DNA of 64,000 nt from positions 53,451,102-53,515,101 of the forward strand of contig NC_135505.1 in the NCBI RefSeq assembly GCF_052857255.1, in the 5' to 3' direction. Origin of the DNA: Amblyomma americanum (taxonomy: Eukaryota > Arthropoda > Arachnida > Ixodida > Ixodidae). A program made the translations under genes and the position numbers. Below are positions 34,705 to 46,030 of this stretch, one piece after another. Position 1 is the first letter of the stretch. Each line of letters opens with the position of its first letter. Under the pieces are notes generated by a model. It saw only the letters and a program-made list of their open reading frames with translations. It searched no databases and had not been told where the DNA came from.

Positions 34705-37700
34705 CTTTATTTGCATGATGCAAGAAAGTTAATTTAATGTTCATGTATGCACACTCATTGCATAGTACACATCACACAAAGCCCGAACATGTGTTTTGGG
34801 GCCAAGCATTCCAGTTGATCTTGCACGCAGTATTTAAAGAGACAACTAAGTGGCACCACGAGCCGAGGAGCTGAAGGAGAACAAAAACATGACAGTAAAA
34901 TTAAGAGCACTACAGACAAGCAGGAAATTAATTTATTTCCATACTCTGAAGGCCCGGAGGCATACAAAGAAGAGTGGGGGAACACATAAAATTGGTAACC
35001 GCTTTTTCGAATTTAATGCAGCCAGATATTGCAGCAACAGAGGCAGGAACATGCCAGGAAAAACAAAAGCATAAGATTAGACAGAAAATAAGCAAGACAT
35101 TCAATGATGATGTCGCCCACGGGACAACATATGGGAGGCACCAATACAGACAGCGGTAGTGTTCTGGTTAGGGTACTATTAAGATAAAAGTCTCCAGGAT
35201 GCACAAAAAGCAATCTTGCCAGTGACGGTAGCCACTGGCTTTCGGTAGGTTTTTTAATGTGTGCACCACGTAGGATGTATTCATGATAATTAATAAACCA
35301 CAGGAGATTGTTCAACACGAAATAAATTATCCTCACAGCACCATACAATACACAGATATTAGGAGACGTCAGCAGTAGGAATTGCAACGATACGGTGAAT
35401 GTACACCCCAACGTGAAGACTTCACGCCACAGGGTTCACTTTTTAGCTGTGTAGTGAAATTTTCAGGGCACCATCATGCTATAAACTTTTGCAAGGTGAA
35501 GAAAACCCTTATTTTAGCCTTTCAAGGTCCTTTAAGCTTCAATAACACTGAGTGTTGCACTTCGGGGATCAAAAGCAGATCATGTGGCCTGAAGACTTGA
35601 CTACAACCCTGCAATTCATTACAATTGAAGAGAGCTGGCGCACCATTAAAAACCAAAACAGAAATGCCAAATACGAAGCAGAACAAGCATTCCAATTTTC
35701 GATCTAGGTATTGTTTACAAACATACATACTGGAGCAGTTGCTATGCTGTTGTATTCTGCCAGAAAAATATGTGCTGCAACCATAAAAATAACCCTATTT
35801 AGAGGACGATGGATGCTAAATGGGATTGAAATAAGTAAATTAGTGACAACTAAAGCAAACTCCGATAAAAATGAGTTAGCAATGTACGCAGTTGTGTACA
35901 AAGTGGCCTAAAGGGTTGAATGCAATTTTCTCATGCATTTAGTCATTTGCATCTTTTTATGCCGAACATCAGCACAGCCACGCATGCACAGATAATTTTA
36001 CACAGAGGTGGGATTAGACATTGGTGGCACTGACACAGTTAATCGCAAGAGAAGGCCTGAGTACTGGGTAAAGTAGACGATAAACTGGTTATCAGGATAG
36101 ATGTAAGTGAAACTGGTGCATTTTATTGAGTAAAGAAATTAGCTGTAATACAAACGCAGAGGAAACTGCAATATGTTAGAGGAAATTGAGTGCACTGGAA
36201 GATATATTGCACAAAATTTGAGCCCCCTGAAATATTAGCTTGTTTTAAAGAAAATTCCTTCCAATTTTCTTTTGAAGCTCAAGCAAAATTTCGGAGCAAG
36301 TCAGCTGTAGAACAAACTTCCTTTCTGCAAAGTTTCGCAACAAACACATTTGTTTTTGATACAAAAGAAAATTTCATGACTGCTGCAGGACATGTCATGG
36401 CAATGACAGTAATGAGCCGATTGCTGCTGCCACAGAGCAAAAGTGGTAAAATCCCGCACACATCAGGGTCACAGAGGCAGATATCTCCGGTAACAAGACA
36501 CGTTGCAATGTTTGAAAAAAGTGTGATGCGGTATATGTGCGCATTGATAATGCCCATTTCACGAAGTGCCAAATCCACTAGATTCCTGTGTTGAATCAAA
36601 AAATTGCACTGCGTCCATTGATGCCCCAGTTTTACCGAAGAAACATAGGTTGACAGATTGTAATTTTTGTCAAATTCGCCTAACAGCATTAGCTGCAGCC
36701 AAGAAGCAAAGTACCAGCAACAAGGTTGGTAAAAGCAGGGCCTTACACAGCAAAACTGGTCGAACTAGCAGACAGCTGCCTTGTCTTTCATTCATACAAG
36801 CTTGGCAGCTGGCAACATGAAAGAGTTGCCTCACTTTTTGCTCGGAGGAAAACTAGTGGATTGCTGTATCACTACACATAGCATTTAAAAGCAACAGTAG
36901 AAAACGGGCAGAGAGGCAAAGAAATGTCAGGAGACAAAGCTTGCTTTGCTCTGTGAGCACACACAGATGACACATTAGTGACCTCCTATCGGACGAACAG
37001 TTGCCTACAAAATCAGACTACGCCCTGAGCAAGATGTGATAAATGACTGCATACACATGCCTATGTTTTGTGCATGTCAAGAAATTTCAGTGAAGCAGTA
37101 ATCACGTCATGGAGCACAAACTTTTAACATAAATCAAAGACAAGTACTAGTTTAAAGCTCTGCTGGCAGGAGAAAAACATTTTGGCGACTTCCTCTGTTT
37201 CACTGCACTGAAGCACCAACATGCACATTCTGCATAAAGAGAGCACACAGAAATGCAGTACATTAAGAATTAGAATCTGTTCAGTAGCGTTAAAGCATGT
37301 GTTTAAGCACACATCCGGCCAATTTGCAGATGGTAGGAGAAAAGTTTCTCCTACGCTTCCTGTCACGTGAAGAACTGCAGCACTAGAGAAAAGCCTTGTC
37401 AACGCATCAAACACACCTGTCATTACACACTCTAGTGACAAACTGAAAGTAAAATTTGGTCCTTTTTAAAGAGCAGCACAAAAATCACAGACTTGAACAG
37501 CTTTATTGCTGTGTGCAATGAAACTTGAAGCATGAAAAATGTTTACATAGACTGATCATAGCATGACTACAGGTGAAAACTATGGCAGCGAGTCCTGCCG
37601 CTAAGTGCGGATGCATGCAATGTGTCGCACAGTGCAAGTTGTGATTGCCTTTGAAAACAATCCTGTTCCATATGTACAGCACTTGACACCTGTGAAGACA

Positions 37701-38889
37701 TCCAATGCAACCCTTCCAAAGAATGATTCTTTGCTTGAGAAGCACTCTAGCTGAGAGGGGAACGATGTTGAACCTTGCAGCAGCATTCCTCAGCACATGA
37801 CTTCCTAGGATAGCAGTGATGCATCGAAGAGGCACAATATACACATGTCACCTGGAAGGCAATCAGCACTGTCTTTAGTGCGTGAGCTTGAGTGCAATGC
37901 AAGTTTCATACACACATGAGAAAAGACTTTCAAATACGAGACATCACAGGGCGGCAATTATCAAACTAAAGTTTCACGTATGACTGTAACTACTACTCAA
38001 ATAAACTGCTTCTGTAACAGTTAAATTTTTTGGTCATCTCTATCAAAATGATGGAGGAAGTAAAACAGAACTGTGAAAACAGCTTGACTACCGCCATACT
38101 AATGGGTATGAATAATTATTACATATTTATTTTTATTATGTTGCAGTGAAGGCAACTGCTACAAGGCACATTGTAGGGGAAGTCCAAGGTTAACTTTACC
38201 TCAGAATAATTAACTGCACTAAAATCTCACTACACGAATGCTTTTGCAACTGCATTTATCAAAATGCAGATGCCAAGCCATTGTGTTTGTGTGCAACGAA
38301 AGAAAACCATAGACATGCAGACGCCCTACGAGTCACCCACTTCCGCATAATGTAGTAATCTGAAAACTCGTTGTGTGTTTTACTTTACAGAGAAGACTGT
38401 ATTGAAATGTTGCTTCTATTTACACAAGGCTTCCTCGCTTAATAGGCTACAAATAAATGTGCCATGAGATTCATAGCTGTTTGCATGTTACCAAAAAAGG
38501 GTAGGAACATAAGGGACTTGTTATTACACACCCGAAGAAATCCACCAGCCATCTATATCAATAACCTTGCATGCAGCCATCCGAAGAAAGTCAACAGCAA
38601 TTTTTCGTTGCTGTTTCCCTTACCTCATCGATGCTCGAGACGATGTACCCGGCACATGTACACTGCCTTGCTGACACCGCTGTCTTCAGAAACTGCCCTT
38701 ATACACACAGCCACTGATGCACACAGATGATGCACTGATGAGCACAGCCCCGCCGACAAGGCGAACACATTCTGGAAGCATGTTACTCAGCCGGCAGACA
38801 ACCTTTTGTGCCACCCTCTCATCACTCACGCAGTTGAATATCAGGTCAGCGACAGCGTGTAAATAGAGGCAAACACTGAACTAATTGGT
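34705..38889. other. Low-repeat AT-rich interior of the 7.3-kb insertion
   Basis: No family is recognised on either strand. The longest frames (minus 36,279-36,689, minus 35,013-35,411, plus 36,190-36,594) lack domain-like sequence. Minus-strand AATAAA signals occur at about 34,706-34,711 and 37,501-37,506, so this could be a long 3' UTR or intron of a minus-strand transcript, which cannot be shown from sequence alone. Confidence 0.3.
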
Positions 38890-39240
38890 GTTCAGACGTT
38901 CACAGCTACCGATCGCGCCTTGAAACACAGGATCAGAGTTACGGCCGGAGCACCTACAATCCCATGTTTAAGGCAGACCAAGGTGCTCACGCGCTGCCTC
39001 TTGCCGCAAAGCTTCTTACACAGCCACCACACCATAATCACTGGCCAGGCCGTCAAACTCACGAACCTTGCTGTCCTTCGAAAACACTGAGGCGCACTCA
39101 CGAATGCCTCGCTTCCCGCAGCCCATGACAACAAACGGCAGCTACGGACGTCGCCATAACCGCGCTGGAGCAACCGCGACCGCGTGGACCGATAATTTCT
39201 TAGCATGAGAGAAACGTTTGAAACGAAAGCGCAGCTAGAG
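38890..39240 (-). other. CpG-rich block, possible first exon on the minus strand
   Basis: CpG density rises sharply compared with the AT-rich neighbours. On the minus strand several ATGs lie close together (39,206; about 39,149; about 39,126), the last opening MGCGKRGIRECASVFSKD. Donor-like GTGAGT words follow (for example TTC/GTGAGT at about 39,101). No family is recognised. This could be a captured promoter and first exon, or part of the element end. Confidence 0.25.
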
Positions 39241-39925
39241 TCCTCACGCGGGTGTAAAATTACGCTCTGATAATTAAGGCTCTAAAAGGCTGCTTAATTT
39301 AGAGGTACCATTATAACGCCGTTTCAATGCTTCTACATTCAAAACAACCATGTTTCTGAATAGTTTATTACTTGAAATAAGCGCCTATCAAACTACGGTG
39401 AGCTAACAGCCTTATAAATCAGTGTGGTCATAATTTGACTATGTCCACGATAATTCGACCATCTTGCGGCCGTCTCGAATTACGGCGGCCAAATGGGGCA
39501 TTTTTCAGCAGTGGCAGCAATTCCTTTGCATCACGAAACTTCATTTTGACTTCACTGAATTACGCTTGCGTATCACGTGATTCACGTGACATTCCCCCAG
39601 CCAATCATTCTAGAAAGCAACCTTTCACAGTACAAACTTTGTTTCTCAAAATTGCTAAAACGAGCCAAGTTCTTTCTTTCCTGCCAGCTGCAGCTTCGTT
39701 TCCCCTCCACAGACACTTAAATTTACAAACCTGGCACCCAGTATAACTATGCTAAAAATCAGTTTTCGAGGACACGTCATTTTGACGTCTCAGCAGGAAG
39801 CGATATCGAAGCCTGGCGGTTTTGCGCCACAAATTTGAAACTCGTGACTTGCACGTGATCGCCCTATGAACCAATCAGAGAGACAATATGGCGCCGAACG
39901 GCGGTCATGCGTGTCGAGAATAGGC

Positions 39926-40000
39926 CCCCTGGTTCCTCTCGTATTTTTCTCGCCGCTGCTCCCTTCCTCCCAGCTCTTTTAATTAAACCCCCGCCTTACA
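39926..40000 (+). repeat. 5' LTR, right part
   Basis: CCCCTGGTTCCTCTCG to CGCCGCTGCTCCCTTCC and CCCCCGCCTTACA align with the last 75 bp of the 3' LTR. 111 + 75 - 177 leaves a 9-bp overlap, as expected for a 9-bp target-site duplication (GACCAGGTA and CCCCTGGTT; 5 of 9 identical, intact LTR GACCTGGTT). Confidence 0.85.
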
Positions 40001-40099
40001 TTTGGTGGAGGAGCCGGGTAACAGCCCTGGAATTGCGCAACCGTACTTTCCCGCCACCTGCGACGCCTCACGACGTTCAACATCAAGCCGCGCAAGTGG

Positions 40100-41120
40100 G
40101 CCCAGCTGTTACCTGCGCCTGCTCCCTTCGCCAATGGGACCTAGCCATCTTCAGTGGGACCGATGATCAGGATGTCGAAGATTGTCTCACGTCTTACGAG
40201 AAGGTGAGCCTTCACAACAAATGGGACGATGCCACCAAACTAAATATCGTAATTTTTTTTATCTCACCGGCGTGGCTAACCTGTGGTATTGAAACCACGA
40301 GGTGGACATCCGCACCTGGTCCGTTTTCAAGACAACCTTCTCCGAAGTGCTTGGTCGTCCTGCTTTTCAGAAACTCCGCACCGAACAACGCTTGCGCGAA
40401 CGGTCTCAGCAAGCCGGCGAAAGCTTTACCAGTTACATAGAAGACGTCATTGACCTATGCAAGCGTGTCAACCTCAACATGTCAGAAGCTAACAAGATTA
40501 AACACAATTTGAAGGGTGTTGACGACGACGCCTTTCAGATGCTGCTAGAGCGCGACTTGCGCACTGTTGTTGAAGTCGTCACCCTTTGCCAAAGCTTCAA
40601 GGAGCTGCGGAAGCAGAGGCTCCTGACTCTACAGCACCCTCGACAGGTTGAGTTGCTTGCTGGACCTTCACCTGACACCTCATCGCTGCTGCAACAAGTC
40701 AAATACTTTGTTCGGGAAGATGTGGCGCGTCAGCTTTCTCTTCTGCCGAACCCTACAGGGCAAGCTCCAGATTTGGCTCCGGCCCTTCGACACGCCATCC
40801 GAGAGCAGGTTGGCCGAGGCTCTTCCACCCGCCCATCCGCCACCAGCTGTCGCAGCTCCACTGACATATGCAGACGTTGTGGCCCAGACGCCGCCCCCTA
40901 TGGCCGCTCCGCTGACATTTGCGGACATCGTCGCCAGACCTCAACCGCCTACCTATGCTTTGCCTCAAACAACTGCGCGAGCGGTGGCTCCTTCTCTTCG
41001 GGCGGCTCCGCGAGTCACCAATTCCTTGCGCACCATCGACAACCAGCCTACCTGCTACAATTGCGGCTTGCCTGGTCATGTGGCCCGGCTTTGCCGCCGC
41101 CGTCTCCCAGTCTACGCGCC
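40100..41120 (+). pseudogene. gag: gypsy gag: capsid and CCHC zinc knuckle
   Basis: The structural protein of the retrotransposon particle. WDLAIFSGTDDQDVEDCL (about 40,137-40,190) and NKWDDATKLNIVIFF open the capsid N-terminal part; a frame change at the T-run 40,252-40,260 leads into DIRTWSVFKTTFSEVLGRPA, QRLRERSQQAGESFTSYIED, VIDLCKRVNLNMSEANKIKH and SFKELRKQR (40,302-40,615), the Ty3/gypsy retrotransposon gag core. In another frame CYNCGLPGHVARLC (about 41,053-41,094) is a CCHC nucleocapsid knuckle. At least two frameshifts are present. It is followed by a LINE fragment where protease should begin. Confidence 0.85.
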
Positions 41121-41244
41121 ACCTCCTCCAGCTCCCGCGTACTGGCCTTTCACGAGTCATCTGCTTTGTCTGGGTCATCATCTTCTTCACAATTCTTCAT
41201 CTTCTTCGATCGCTGCGCCTTTAACACAACTGCAATCTTGAAGT

Positions 41245-41828
41245 TTCCTTCACGAGGCTTCGTTGCCGAGTGCCGCAACTAAATATTTACGTATACAGGC
41301 CTGGTCTGGCGATCTCCCCATTGTGTCCGTATTGTTGGGAGCCGGAAACAATAGAGCACTTTCTTCTTTTTTGCCGTCGCTACTCATCGATTAGGAGGCG
41401 ACTATTAGAAGTTCCAATACAGAATCTCAGTTTGCGCCTGTCTTCTGCGCTTGTTCTGTCTCTTGGCGCTTCTATGCTTGGTCATACCAATGGGAATGTT
41501 TGCTCTGCCGTTCAAAATTATCTACTAGAATCAAAACGTCTACCTTCATGAGCTTTCGTCCTGCCCATCCCATTATCAGCTTCTGTATTTCGGTTTTTAC
41601 AACCTCTTATAGTAATCCTTACCCCTTCTTTGCCTAAATTTTAGTTTGTATGACCCCCCTAACCTCCTGCAACCACCTCGGCTACGAAAACTGTGCGATC
41701 CAAATTTTGGTAGTTCATCCCATGCTTGCCACATGCAACTGGTCATTAAAATAGTCACCGCCTGGTTATGGCCAATCCCCCTTGTGGGTATGTGCCATTG
41801 TGTGAGGTCAACAACAACAACAACTGCC
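41245..41828 (+). mobile_element. LINE 3' end inside the gypsy element
   Basis: PQLNIYVYRPGLAISPLCPY and CWEPETIEHFLLFCRRYSSI (about 41,270-41,390) form the C-terminal C-x2-C...H...C finger of a LINE ORF2, followed by RLSSALVLSLGASMLGH. The 3' UTR (GGCCAATCCCCCTTGTGGG) ends in an (AAC)n tail at 41,807-41,824. Beyond it, gypsy RNase H begins at once. The LINE is 5'-truncated. The gypsy protease and RT are absent on both sides, so a deletion accompanied or preceded this insertion. Confidence 0.8.
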
Positions 41829-41835
41829 CGGCAGT

Positions 41836-43650
41836 TCCAACTTATCGATGTGGTCTCCGGCGTGCAAGGATGCGTATAAAACCTTGCGCCGCCTCCTCAC
41901 AGCGCCGCCCATACTGCGGCATTTCGACCCAACCGCTACTACCGAGGTCCACACGGACGCCAGTGGTGTCGGCCTCGGCGCCGTACTCGTCCAGCGCATC
42001 TGTGGTTTTGATGAATACGTTGTTGCCTACGCAAACCGCACGCTTGCGAAGGCTGAAACTAATAACTCCGTCAGTGAAAAAGAGTGTTTGGCGATCGTAT
42101 GGGCACTTGCCAAATTCCGCCCGTACCTCAATGGCCGCTCTTTTGACGTTGTCACGGACCATCATGCGCTTTGTTGGCTTTCTTCCTTGAAAGACCCATC
42201 CGGCCGCCTTGCCAGGTGGGCTCTTCGTCTGCAAGAATAAGACATCCGCGTGGTCTATCGTTCCAGCAGCAAGCATCAAGACGCTGATGCCCTGTCCCGC
42301 TGCCCACTTCCAGCCGAGATCGCCAGCCTTTCCACCTCTGAAGTCTCCCCGTCGTCCCTTCACATCAGCGACATGCCCTCAGCGCAACGTACTGACTCCT
42401 TGTTCGGTTCTCTTCTCGACTTTCTCCCCAACCCCACGGCTACTTCTCCATCCCGTGCTCTCCGCCGTCATGCTTCCCACTTTTTTATTCGCGATAACCT
42501 CCTCTATCGCCGGAAGTACAGCACCAATGGCCGCAAGTGGTTACTCGTTATTCGGCGCCACCTGCGCACGAACATCTGCGTCTATTTCCGCGCTGACCCA
42601 CAATCCGGTCGCGCGGGAGTTTTCAAGACATACACCCGCATCCGGCTGCGCTATTACTGGCGCGGCATGTACACCTTCGTACTTAAATACGTAGGCGCCT
42701 GTCTCGCCAGTCAACGTAGCAAGCCATCTCCTCATCGTTCTGATGGAGAGTTGCAGCCACTCTCTTGCCCACCACGCCCTTTCGACCGTATCGGCATTGA
42801 TTTCTACGGCCCGCTTCCGTACACTGCGGCCGGCAACCGTTGGGCTATCATTGCGGTTGATCATCTCACGAGATATGCCGAAACCGCCGCCCTTCCGTCT
42901 GCCACAGAGACAGACGTTGCCTCCTTCATTTTGCAACGTTTCGTACTTCGTCACGGTGCACCTCGTGAACTGCTTAGCGACAGCGGACGCGCCTTTTTGT
43001 CCGAAGTCGTCACCGCCCTGCTCCGCCAGTGCAACATAATCCATCGTACCACCTCCGCCTATCATCCTTAGACCAACGGCTTCACCGAGCGATTTAACCG
43101 CACCCTCGGGGACATGCTCTCTATTTATGTCGCATCCAACACCTCGAATTGAGATCTCATGATCCCTTATGTGACTTTCGCCTAGAACACCGCCCAGCAG
43201 TCCACTACTGGCTTCTCTCTTTTCTTTCTTCTTTACGGCCGTCATCCATCTCCTCCAATAGACACCATTCTGCCTTACCAACCTGACGCCTCCGAATATA
43301 CCCGTTTCCGAAGCCGCGCAACACGCAGAAGATTGTCGCCAAATCGCCCGGTCACTCACAACTGACGCCCAGTATCGCCAGAATTCCGCCACGACAACGC
43401 TCACACCACATCGCACTTCTCTCCTGGTGCGCTTGTGTGGCTCTGGATACCATCAAGTACTCCTGGACTCTCTTAGAAATTTCTCGCCAACTACGACGAC
43501 CCCAACTGTGTCTGGAGCGCACATTACCAGTTAATAACGTCGTCGAACCCCTCACGCCATATCCCGATCTCCGCCGCCGCGGCCGCGAGACAGTTCACAT
43601 TCAGCGTCTCAAGCCTTACTACAACCCCTCCATATTGCAGTCGCCGTAAG
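41836..43650 (+). pseudogene. pol: gypsy pol: RNase H and integrase
   Basis: RNase [37 protein letters not shown] (catalytic D), [19 protein letters not shown] (E) and [13 protein letters not shown] (D), 41,848-42,240. Linker and integrase: a KHQDADALSRCP end, then a GVFKTYTRIRLRYYWRGMY and C-x2-type zinc region (the second cysteine pair is altered), FDRIGIDFYGPLP (first D), ELLSDSGRAFLSEVV (second D), and, beyond a stop, NGFTERFNRTLGDMLSIYV (E). One frame runs from 41,848 to about 43,200 with in-frame stops at 42,238-42,240, 43,069-43,071, about 43,150 and about 43,183. The C terminus (AHYQLITSSNP and LKPYYNP) needs frame changes. It is inactive but with low divergence at most active-site positions. 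Confidence 0.88.
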
Positions 43651-43685
43651 TCGCCAGGATGGCTGCTCTTCACCACGGGGGTGAT

Positions 43686-43862
43686 TGTGAAGAAGATAAT
43701 CACCTAGATAAAGCAGATGACTCGTGTAAACGAAGAAGATGGCCCTGCGCATCAGCCGTATTGATATCGCCACGTGTGCCTGTGCCCGACCTGGTTGCCC
43801 TCGGATTGTTCTAGCCGCTGCTTCCTTCCTCCCAGTTCTTTTATATAAACCTCCGCCTTACA
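43686..43862 (+). repeat. 3' LTR, intact, 177 bp
   Basis: It starts TGTGAAGAAG after a GGGGGTGAT purine tract and ends CCGCCTTACA. It contains TATATAAACC at 43,841-43,850 near the end and aligns end to end with the two halves of the 5' LTR. Confidence 0.9.
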
Positions 43863-44066
<204 letters not shown>

Positions 44067-44336
44067 CAGACAAGGTAAAGGAAATGAGGGCCTTGTTTTC
44101 ACAAACTTATGGAGGGAGCCAACAGTCACCGAAACGAAAGTGCATAGGGGAATGTGTAATTTTTTCTTAACGGTTGTGCTTATCAGTGGGATAATAATAC
44201 TTAGATTAACCTATAGCTTAAGGAAAATTACATAAAAAGCAGCAGAAAAAAATAACATGCCGATGGTGCATACGAACCCACGACCTCCGAATATCGCGTC
44301 CGGTGCTCTACCAACTGAGCTACGGCGACGGCTGTC
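44067..44336 (-). mobile_element. tRNA-derived SINE, family C
   Basis: On the minus strand the head GCCGTCGCCGTAGCTCAGTT, GGTAGAGCACCGGA and B box GGGTTCGTATGC (44,334-44,258) is a clear tRNA-like region. The anticodon loop CGCGATA lacks the invariant T33, so it is not a working tRNA. The body (AGCAGAAAAAAATAACATGCC complement, GTGCTTATCAGTGGG, GAGCCAACAGTCACCG) ends at the (TA)n tract. A headless copy is at 31,792. Confidence 0.8.
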
Positions 44337-44689
44337 CAATATGCTGCTCTCGTGGGTATATATGTTTATTGGGTGTAAGCGAGCGTTGAGAGTGTTCACC
44401 AGCGCCACCCTCGTCCATAGCGGCGGACGTATCACGTCCTTTAATACCGCGAGTGTGACGTGGAATGTCATCTAACGGCGGGGCGGAAACTGTGCGAGCG
44501 CCCTCTTATGCTACCTATGGCCTCAAGACTGCCAGAACAGAGTCCTTCATTAAGCTATTAGCAGACAAGTTAAAGGAAATGAAGGGATCTTCGAGAAGAA
44601 TATGGGGACAGAAAAACGCAATAAATAATGCGAAGCATTGCCGACAACAGGCACACTTACACTAAATGCTGCCTCGAAAGCATATTCAT

Positions 44690-46030
44690 CTTCAGCCTCA
44701 CTACACCCACTGTAGGGCAAATGCCTCTCCCATTGTCTCGAACTGAGCCTGACCTTTGCCAGCTGCTCCCAACGTATGCCCACAAACATGTTAATATCCT
44801 CCGCCAACATAACTTTCTGCCACCTCCTGCTAAGCTTGCCTTCTCTTGGAATTCATTTTGTTACCGTTAAGTACCAGCGATTATTTTGGCACGCATTTTA
44901 TGGTTTTCCCAAGCCCATTTCTTTCTCTTGATTTCGACTAGGATGTCATTAACCCGTGTTTGTTCCCTCAACCACGACACCCGCTTCCGGTCTCTTAACG
45001 TTAAGCCAATCTTTTTTCTTTCCATAGCTCGCTGCGATGCCCTTAGCTTAAGATGAACCCTTTTCGTTAGCCTCCACGTTTCTGTCCCGCACGTGAGCGT
45101 AGGTAATACGCAGCTGCTGTATATTTTTCTCTTGAGGAATACTGGCAATTGGCCACCCATGATCTGAGAGAGCCTGTCATATGCGCTGCGCCCCATTCTT
45201 AATCTTCTTGTTCTTTCCACTTCATGATCCGGATCAGCTGTCACTACTTTCCCTAATTAGACATATTCCTTTAACACTTCCAGCTCTTCTCTGTGAATTG
45301 TGAGGTGCTGTTCCCTTGCTAGACAATTGAAAATTACTTTGGTTTTCAAAGGGTTAATTCTTAGACCCACCGTTCTGCTCTTCCTGTCAAACTCATTGAT
45401 AATGCTCTGCAGTTCATCTCCTGAGTGACTCAGCAAGGCGTTTTCATTAGCGAATCACAGATTATTTAGGTATTTTTCATTTACTCTTAACCCCAGCATT
45501 TCCCAATTCAGCCCTCGGAATACCTGCTGTGAACAGGCGGTGAATAGCATTGGCGAGATCGTGTCTCGAAGCTTGACGCCATTTTGTAAATGTAATTTTA
45601 TTGCTGCCTTTATGGAGGTCTATAGTGGCTGTGAATCTGCTATAGATATCTTCCAAGATTATGCGATAAGATTCTTCTACCCCCCGATTTAGCAATGCCG
45701 GTATGACTGCCGATGTTTGCACTGAGTGGAATGCCTTTTCGTAATCAATGAAGGCTATATATAGAGGTTGGTTATGTCCTGCGCATTGCTCTACCACCTG
45801 ATTTATAGTGTGAATTTGGCGTATTGTGGAATATCCTTTACAAAACCATGCCTGATTATTTATTTGAATGAAGTCTAAGGTTCCCATTACTCTATTAGCT
45901 ATTAGTTTAGTAACATCTTATAGGCTGATCACTCTTTAATTCTTCATGTATTTGGCGTCTCCTTTCTTGAAAATTAGGATAATGTTAGCGTTTTTCTAAG
46001 CTTCTGATAAGGTCGAGGTGAAAAGGCATT
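44690..46030 (-). mobile_element. RTE LINE fragment, 5'-truncated
   Basis: The CTTCAGCCTCACTACACCC 3' end and the coding region up to the start of the RT domain match the RTE at 6,568 throughout. Minus-strand readings include FIDYEKAFHSVQTSAVIPAL (45,700s), LEDIYSRFTATIDLHKGSNK, and ADPDHEVERTRRLRMGRSAY (45,230s). The YADD-type active site lies in a region with stops (about 45,440-45,460). It is older than the full-length copy. Confidence 0.87.

Larger units (their letters stand above)
32623..39925. mobile_element. 7.3-kb insertion with inverted ends, unknown class
   Basis: The left end GCCTATTCTCGACA (32,623-32,636) is the exact inverted complement of the right end TGTCGAGAATAGGC (39,912-39,925). 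Just inside, both ends share a CGCCAT-TTGT word on the same relative strand. The insertion splits the gypsy 5' LTR with an implied 9-bp duplication, which would fit Mutator-like or an unclassified DNA transposon. No transposase is recognised in any frame. Contents: GC-richer sequence at 32,820-33,480 with short frames, a C/CA tract, a family A SINE (34,522-34,704), about 4 kb of AT-rich sequence, a CpG-rich block at 38,890-39,240 and CCAAT/ATGGCG-type promoter words near the right end. It could be a non-autonomous element carrying host sequence. Confidence 0.55.
32512..43862 (+). mobile_element. Ty3/gypsy LTR retrotransposon, nested and deleted
   Basis: Two 177-bp LTRs flank gag, part of pol and integrase. 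The 3' LTR is intact (43,686-43,862; TGTGAAGAAG...CCGCCTTACA). The 5' LTR is present as halves 32,512-32,622 and 39,926-40,000, separated by a 7.3-kb insertion. A GGTGGAGGAGCCGGG primer-region block follows the 5' LTR. Gag is at 40,100-41,120 and RNase H plus integrase at 41,836-43,650. Protease and most of RT are missing. Numerous stops make it defective. The 3' LTR is directly followed by a CA/TA microsatellite, so no target duplication can be read. Confidence 0.85.

Noticed and set aside
36190..36689. Overlapping ORFs on both strands inside the 7.3-kb segment as a transposase
   Set aside because: No conserved catalytic pattern or helix-turn-helix recognisable in either frame.
42541..43416. 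291-codon minus-strand ORF over the gypsy integrase
   Set aside because: Antisense shadow of the integrase frame, which carries the catalytic motifs.
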